This document shows positions 31,551-35,277 of a DNA stretch of 35,277 nt, in pieces. Position 1 is the first letter of the stretch. The number at the start of each line of letters is the position of its first letter. The stretch is from Haemophilus sp. (GTDB lineage Bacteria > Pseudomonadota > Gammaproteobacteria > Enterobacterales > Pasteurellaceae): the NCBI GenBank assembly GCA_019423005.1, contig JAHZCF010000060.1, positions 1 to 35,277 of the forward strand, in the 5' to 3' direction. Position numbers and translations under genes: made by a program. The notes beneath the pieces were generated by a model. The model was not told where the DNA came from and did not search any database. It saw only the letters and a list, made by a program, of their open reading frames with translations.

Positions 31551-33414
31551 ATTCTTTTTCTGCCTTTTCTAAAATCGCTTTGTGCTCTCGAATCAATGCC
31601 ATAAACGGCTGTCCAAAGCGTTCCAATTTGATCGCCCCTACACCATTAATTTGTAGCATTTCAATATTACTTGTCGGCATATATTGTGCCATTTCTTGCA
31701 ATGTCGCATCATTAAAGACAATATAAGGCGGAATATTTTCCTTATCTGCAAGTTGTTTCCGTAAGAAACGCAAGCGAGCAAAGAGATCTTTATCGTAATT
31801 TGCCATCGTATTTTTATGGGACGTATGCACAATTTTATTAATAGATGAAATGCGTGGCATCGCCAATTCAAGCGGCACTTCGCCTTTTAAAACAGGGCGT
31901 GCGCTTTCTGTGAGCTGAAGCGTTGCACTATTAAACTCACCGATCACTTGTTGAATAAAACCAAGATGAATCAGTTGGCGAATCACGGATTGCCAATGTT
32001 CTTTGCTTTTATCTTTACCAATGCCATAAACACTTAACTTATCATGTTGGCGTTCCACAATTTTTTGATTATGCATCCCTCGCAATACCGCAATCACATA
32101 TTGCATACCGAAACATTGACCCACACGATAAATCGTTGACATCACTTTTTGCGCATCAATTAAGCCATCATATTTCTTTGGCGGGTCAAGACAAATATCA
32201 CAGTTTTGACAAGGCGTTTGACGATATTCACCAAAATAATTGAGTAACACTAAACGACGACAAGTCTGACTTTCAGCAAATTCACCAATGGCTTCCAATT
32301 TATATTGCTCAATTTGACGTTGCGGCGTCTCTGGTTTTTCAAGCAGAATTTTCTGTAACCAAGCATAATCAGCCGGTTCGTAGAAAAGCACCGCTTCCGC
32401 AGGTAAATCATCTCGCCCCGCACGACCAGTTTCTTGGTAATATGATTCAATGCTTCTCGGCAAATCAAAATGGGAGACAAAACGCACATTGGATTTATTA
32501 ATCCCCATGCCAAACGCAATCGTCGCAACTACAACTTGAACATTGTCTCGTTGGAAATCTTGCTGAACGCGTTCGCGTAGTGCTGTTTCCATTCCCGCAT
32601 GATACGCTGCAGCCGACACGCCTTTATTTCGCAAAGTTTCTGCTATACGCTCCACCTTCGAACGACTATTGCAATACACAATGCCGCTTTTTCCTTTTTG
32701 AGCTAAAACAAAACGCGTAAGCTGCTCCATCGGCTTAAATTTTTCTTCCAACGTATAACGAATATTCGGACGGTCAAAACTGCCAATGTATTTATGAGGA
32801 TTGTCTAATTTAAGATGAGTGAGAATATCCTGTCTCGTCGCGTAATCCGCCGTCGCCGTTAATGCCATAATTGGCGCATTTGGAAACGCTGCTTTTAAAC
32901 CGCCAAGTTGGGTATATTCAGGGCGAAAATCATGGCCCCACTGTGAAATACAATGTGCTTCATCAATGGCGATAAAGGAAATTTGAGCATAAGAAATCAG
33001 CTGAAAAAAGCTGTTTGTCATCACTTTTTCAGGCGAAACATATAATAATTTTAATTGACCTGAAATCAGCTTATTTTCAACTTGCTGTTGTTGTTCTGGC
33101 GTCTGACTAGAGTTTAGAAAATCGGCTTCAATGCCGTTTGCTTGGAGTTGATCCACCTGATCTTTCATTAAAGAAATCAAAGGCGAAATCACTAATGTGA
33201 GACCCGGAAAACAAAGTGCTGGAATTTGATAACACAGGGATTTGCCATTTCCTGTGGCCATCACCACTAAGGCATCTTGACCGCTTAATGCAGCATGAAT
33301 CACTTCTTCCTGCCCTTTGCGGAAAGATTGGTAACCAAAAACAGACCGCAATATATTAAGTGCGGTCATTTTTAAGTCTGTTTTTTGCGGGGCATGTTCC
33401 GCGAGTTCGGTCAT
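31549..33414 (-). CDS. recQ: ATP-dependent DNA helicase RecQ
   Basis: 621 residues from the ATG at 33414, which overlaps the cyaY stop (TAATG). RecQ unwinds DNA 3' to 5' in recombination and fork repair. Motifs are FGYQSFRKGQE (motif 0), ATGNGKS (Walker A, about 53-59), IDEAHCISQWGHDFRP (motif II), TATA region, VATIAFGMGI and YQETGRAGRD. A zinc-binding RQC domain (CRR...C..C..C) and a C-terminal HRDC domain follow. A second in-frame ATG, 15 codons in, is made by an uptake signal and less likely to be the start. Confidence 0.96.
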   Translation of the reverse strand: MTELAEHAPQKTDLKMTALNILRSVFGYQSFRKGQEEVIHAALSGQDALVVMATGNGKSLCYQIPALCFPGLTLVISPLISLMKDQVDQLQANGIEADFLNSSQTPEQQQQVENKLISGQLKLLYVSPEKVMTNSFFQLISYAQISFIAIDEAHCISQWGHDFRPEYTQLGGLKAAFPNAPIMALTATADYATRQDILTHLKLDNPHKYIGSFDRPNIRYTLEEKFKPMEQLTRFVLAQKGKSGIVYCNSRSKVERIAETLRNKGVSAAAYHAGMETALRERVQQDFQRDNVQVVVATIAFGMGINKSNVRFVSHFDLPRSIESYYQETGRAGRDDLPAEAVLFYEPADYAWLQKILLEKPETPQRQIEQYKLEAIGEFAESQTCRRLVLLNYFGEYRQTPCQNCDICLDPPKKYDGLIDAQKVMSTIYRVGQCFGMQYVIAVLRGMHNQKIVERQHDKLSVYGIGKDKSKEHWQSVIRQLIHLGFIQQVIGEFNSATLQLTESARPVLKGEVPLELAMPRISSINKIVHTSHKNTMANYDKDLFARLRFLRKQLADKENIPPYIVFNDATLQEMAQYMPTSNIEMLQINGVGAIKLERFGQPFMALIREHKAILEKAEKE

Positions 33415-33719
33415 TAGAATGTTACCGTTTCTCCGTGAGCCGCAACCGCCTCGGTTAAAGAATCCCAAAAGCGTTTACCATCATTTGCCACCCAATCATT
33501 ATTTTTATAAGCAAAATGGAATCCACCCAAACGGCTCGCAAGCCAAAGCTCAAGAAGTGGTTCTTGTTTATTGATAACGATTTGTGAACGGTCATCAAAT
33601 GTGATCGTGAATACCGAACCTTGCGTTTCGCAATCTACATCGCAATCTTGATTCTCTAACGTTTCTTCAATTTTTTGCCAAACCTGTTCAATATTTTGGT
33701 GAAATTCTGCAACATTCAT
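33414..33719 (-). CDS. cyaY: Iron-binding frataxin homolog CyaY
   Basis: 101 residues, full-length bacterial frataxin. CyaY binds iron and modulates IscS during Fe-S cluster assembly. It has the acidic first helix (VAEFHQNIEQVWQKIEETLE), the strand pair with ITFDDRSQIVINKQEP, LWLASRLGGFHF and the C-terminal WDSLTEAV helix. It is translationally coupled with recQ and divergent from lptM-lysA. Confidence 0.95.
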   Translation of the reverse strand: MNVAEFHQNIEQVWQKIEETLENQDCDVDCETQGSVFTITFDDRSQIVINKQEPLLELWLASRLGGFHFAYKNNDWVANDGKRFWDSLTEAVAAHGETVTF

Positions 33720-33762
33720 AAAATTTTCCGATTAAATCTGATAGAATGCCGTGAATTATAAA

Positions 33763-33786
33763 GCCTTTCGCCTCGTTGGCAAAGGC
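33763..33786 (+). other. Hairpin in the lptM leader
   Basis: GCCTTT-C-GCC (33763-33772) pairs with GGC-AAAGGC (33778-33786), one bulged C, loop TCGTT. It is in the 5' leader of lptM about 30 bases before the start, without a T-run directly after. Possible stabiliser or attenuator; it is not the lysine riboswitch. Confidence 0.4.
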
Positions 33787-33814
33787 AGATTTTACTTATT
33801 AGAGAGATTGAAAA

Positions 33815-33940
33815 ATGAAAAAATTACTTTCTATTTTATTACTCAGTGCATTCTGTACTTTAGCTACAGGTTGTGGTGTAAAAGGGCCATTATATTTTCC
33901 TGAAAAAGAACAGCCGCAAAACACACAAAAAACACAATAA
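33815..33940 (+). CDS. lptM: LPS translocon maturation lipoprotein LptM (YifL)
   Basis: A 41-residue gene, too short for routine detection. The signal MKKLLSILLLSAFCTLATGC ends in the lipobox ATGC, and the mature part GVKGPLYFPEKE contains the conserved CGxKGPLYFP of LptM/YifL, which helps LptD fold in the outer membrane. It lies 27 bases upstream of lysA on the same strand and is divergent from cyaY, as in E. coli where cyaY-lptM-dapF are neighbours. Ribosome site AGAGAG. Confidence 0.9.
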   Translation: MKKLLSILLLSAFCTLATGCGVKGPLYFPEKEQPQNTQKTQ

Positions 33941-33967
33941 AAACTGACCGCACTTAAAGGATTCGTC

Positions 33968-35218
33968 ATGGATTTTTTCCAATATAAAAACGAGCAACTT
34001 TATGTTGAAGATTTGCCCGTCAAACAACTCGCTGAAGAATTCGGCACACCGCTTTATATTTATTCTCGTGCCACACTTGAACGCCATTGGCATGCCTTTG
34101 ATTCTGCTTTAGGAAAGCATCCACACTTGATTTGTTATGCCGTTAAAGCCAATTCCAATATTGGTATCTTGAATGTCATGGCGAAGTTAGGATCAGGCTT
34201 TGATATCGTTTCGCAAGGCGAATTAGAACGCGTATTGGCAGCTGGCGGAGAGGCATCAAAAGTTGTTTTTTCCGGTGTAGCAAAATCTCGCGCAGAAATT
34301 ATGCGAGCATTAGAAGTAGGCATTCGTTGTTTTAATGTGGAATCTGTTGCGGAATTACACCATATCAACCAAATTGCGGGTGAAATGGGTAAAGTAGCCC
34401 CTATTTCTTTACGCGTGAACCCCGATGTTGATGCCCATACTCACCCTTACATTTCTACGGGATTAAAGGAAAATAAATTTGGTGTGAGCGTAGATGAAGC
34501 ACGTGAAGTCTATAAATTAGCTGCAACCTTACCTCATGTAAAAATTACGGGTATGGATTGCCATATTGGCTCTCAGCTGACTGAATTACAACCCTTCTTA
34601 GATGCAACTGATCGCCTCATTCGTTTAATGGAACAATTAAAAGAAGATGGCATCACGTTAAAACACTTAGATCTCGGCGGTGGTTTAGGCGTAACTTATA
34701 CTGATGAAACACCTCCACATCCAAGTGATTATGCCGCTGCGTTACTAAATAAATTAAAAGATTATGAAGATCTCGAAATTATTTTAGAACCAGGTCGAGC
34801 GATCGCGGCGAATGCGGGGATTTTAGTAGCTAAAGTTCAATACCTAAAAAGTAATGAAAGCCGCAACTTCGCGATTACCGATACCGGCATGAACGATATG
34901 ATTCGCCCTGCACTCTATGAAGCTTATATGAACATCATTGAAATTGACCGCACTTTAGGGCGTGAAAAAGCCGTTTATGATGTTGTTGGCCCGGTATGCG
35001 AAACCTCTGACTTCCTAGGTAAACAGCGTGAGCTCGCTATTGCTGAAGGGGATTATATTGCTCAACGTTCTGCTGGTGCTTATGGTGCAAGTATGTCCTC
35101 AAACTACAATTCTCGTCCACGTACGGCTGAAGTGTTAGTGGATGGAAACAAAGCTCATTTAATTCGTCGCAGAGAAAATCTCAGTGAATTATGGGCACTA
35201 GAAAGTATTGCAAAATAA
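33968..35218 (+). CDS. lysA: Diaminopimelate decarboxylase
   Basis: 416 residues. LysA makes lysine from meso-diaminopimelate with PLP. The fold-III alanine-racemase barrel shows YAVKANSN with the PLP lysine, HIGSQ, LDLGGGLGV, LEPGRAI and the catalytic cysteine of CETSDFLG, with the aromatic SAGAYGASMSSNYNSRPR near the end. It follows lptM and precedes a terminator. dapF, which follows lptM in E. coli, is not in the window. Confidence 0.97.
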   Translation: MDFFQYKNEQLYVEDLPVKQLAEEFGTPLYIYSRATLERHWHAFDSALGKHPHLICYAVKANSNIGILNVMAKLGSGFDIVSQGELERVLAAGGEASKVVFSGVAKSRAEIMRALEVGIRCFNVESVAELHHINQIAGEMGKVAPISLRVNPDVDAHTHPYISTGLKENKFGVSVDEAREVYKLAATLPHVKITGMDCHIGSQLTELQPFLDATDRLIRLMEQLKEDGITLKHLDLGGGLGVTYTDETPPHPSDYAAALLNKLKDYEDLEIILEPGRAIAANAGILVAKVQYLKSNESRNFAITDTGMNDMIRPALYEAYMNIIEIDRTLGREKAVYDVVGPVCETSDFLGKQRELAIAEGDYIAQRSAGAYGASMSSNYNSRPRTAEVLVDGNKAHLIRRRENLSELWALESIAK

Positions 35219-35226
35219 ATAAAAAG

Positions 35227-35260
35227 AAAAACGGTCAAGATATAAGTCTTGACCGTTTTT
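35227..35260 (+). terminator. Terminator of lptM-lysA
   Basis: AAAAACGGTCAAGA (35227-35240) pairs with TCTTGACCGTTTTT (35247-35260), loop TATAAG, with a T-run at the end. It closes the lptM-lysA unit 9 bases after the lysA stop. Confidence 0.92.
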
Positions 35261-35277
35261 GTATGACTAAATAATTC

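Noticed and set aside
33720..33967. Lysine riboswitch before lysA
   Set aside because: The leader is short and holds only one bulged hairpin and the lptM gene; none of the conserved lysine-riboswitch helices can be seen.

Overview
The window is a piece of a Pasteurellaceae chromosome, most likely Haemophilus (H. parainfluenzae-like). The 9-bp DNA uptake signal AAGTGCGGT / ACCGCACTT occurs 32 times by my count in 35 kb, against well under one expected by chance. The DNA is AT-rich, and gene groups such as nudC-hemE-yjaG-hupA, plsC-ftsP and the block yfhL / RNase T2 / pgk / fbaA match what I know of Haemophilus and enteric genomes. The species is an inference. I see no phage, IS element, CRISPR array, rRNA or tRNA, and no gene-free stretch over 300 bases.

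Layout. 1-484: 5' part of a repeat-rich lipoprotein gene running off the left edge. 659-1749: two-gene membrane cassette DUF3290-DUF421. 1897-4777: nudC-hemE-yjaG-hupA. 4904-7569: DeoR-family regulator and glmS. 7634-10559: lpxH, divergent from plsC-ftsP. 10586-11578: a secreted protein of unknown function and a YjbR-family protein. 11711-15289: a four-gene operon made of a Tat-exported binding protein, ABC permease, ABC ATPase and an NnrS-like membrane protein. 15341-16421: MerR-type regulator divergent from a short CDF metal exporter across a MerR-style 19-bp-spacer promoter. 16476-18421: folB, plsY, rpoH. 18569-21638: narQ-murB-small protein operon. 21773-23578: MFS transporter, a 50-residue DUF1232-like protein and YfhL ferredoxin. 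23654-26802: RNase T2, pgk, fbaA. 26886-29158: waaL and a GT9 glycosyltransferase. 29108-31508: YczE-like membrane protein divergent from the glycyl radical enzyme gene yjjI. 31549-35218: recQ and cyaY, divergent from lptM-lysA.

How it fits together. Most of the window is housekeeping: heme, amino-sugar, phospholipid, lipid A, peptidoglycan, folate, glycolysis, lysine and LPS. Several genes point to anaerobic or nitrogen-oxide physiology: NarQ, the NnrS-like protein, and YjjI behind FNR-like and CRP-like sites. Terminators are often built from an inverted pair of uptake signals.

The best candidate for an undescribed system is the ABC-NnrS operon at 11711-15289, whose transported substrate cannot be read from the sequence. 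Second is the MerR/CDF pair, where the exporter lacks the usual C-terminal domain. Third is the sigma-E-like promoter in front of rpoH. All three are hypotheses drawn from reading the sequence.
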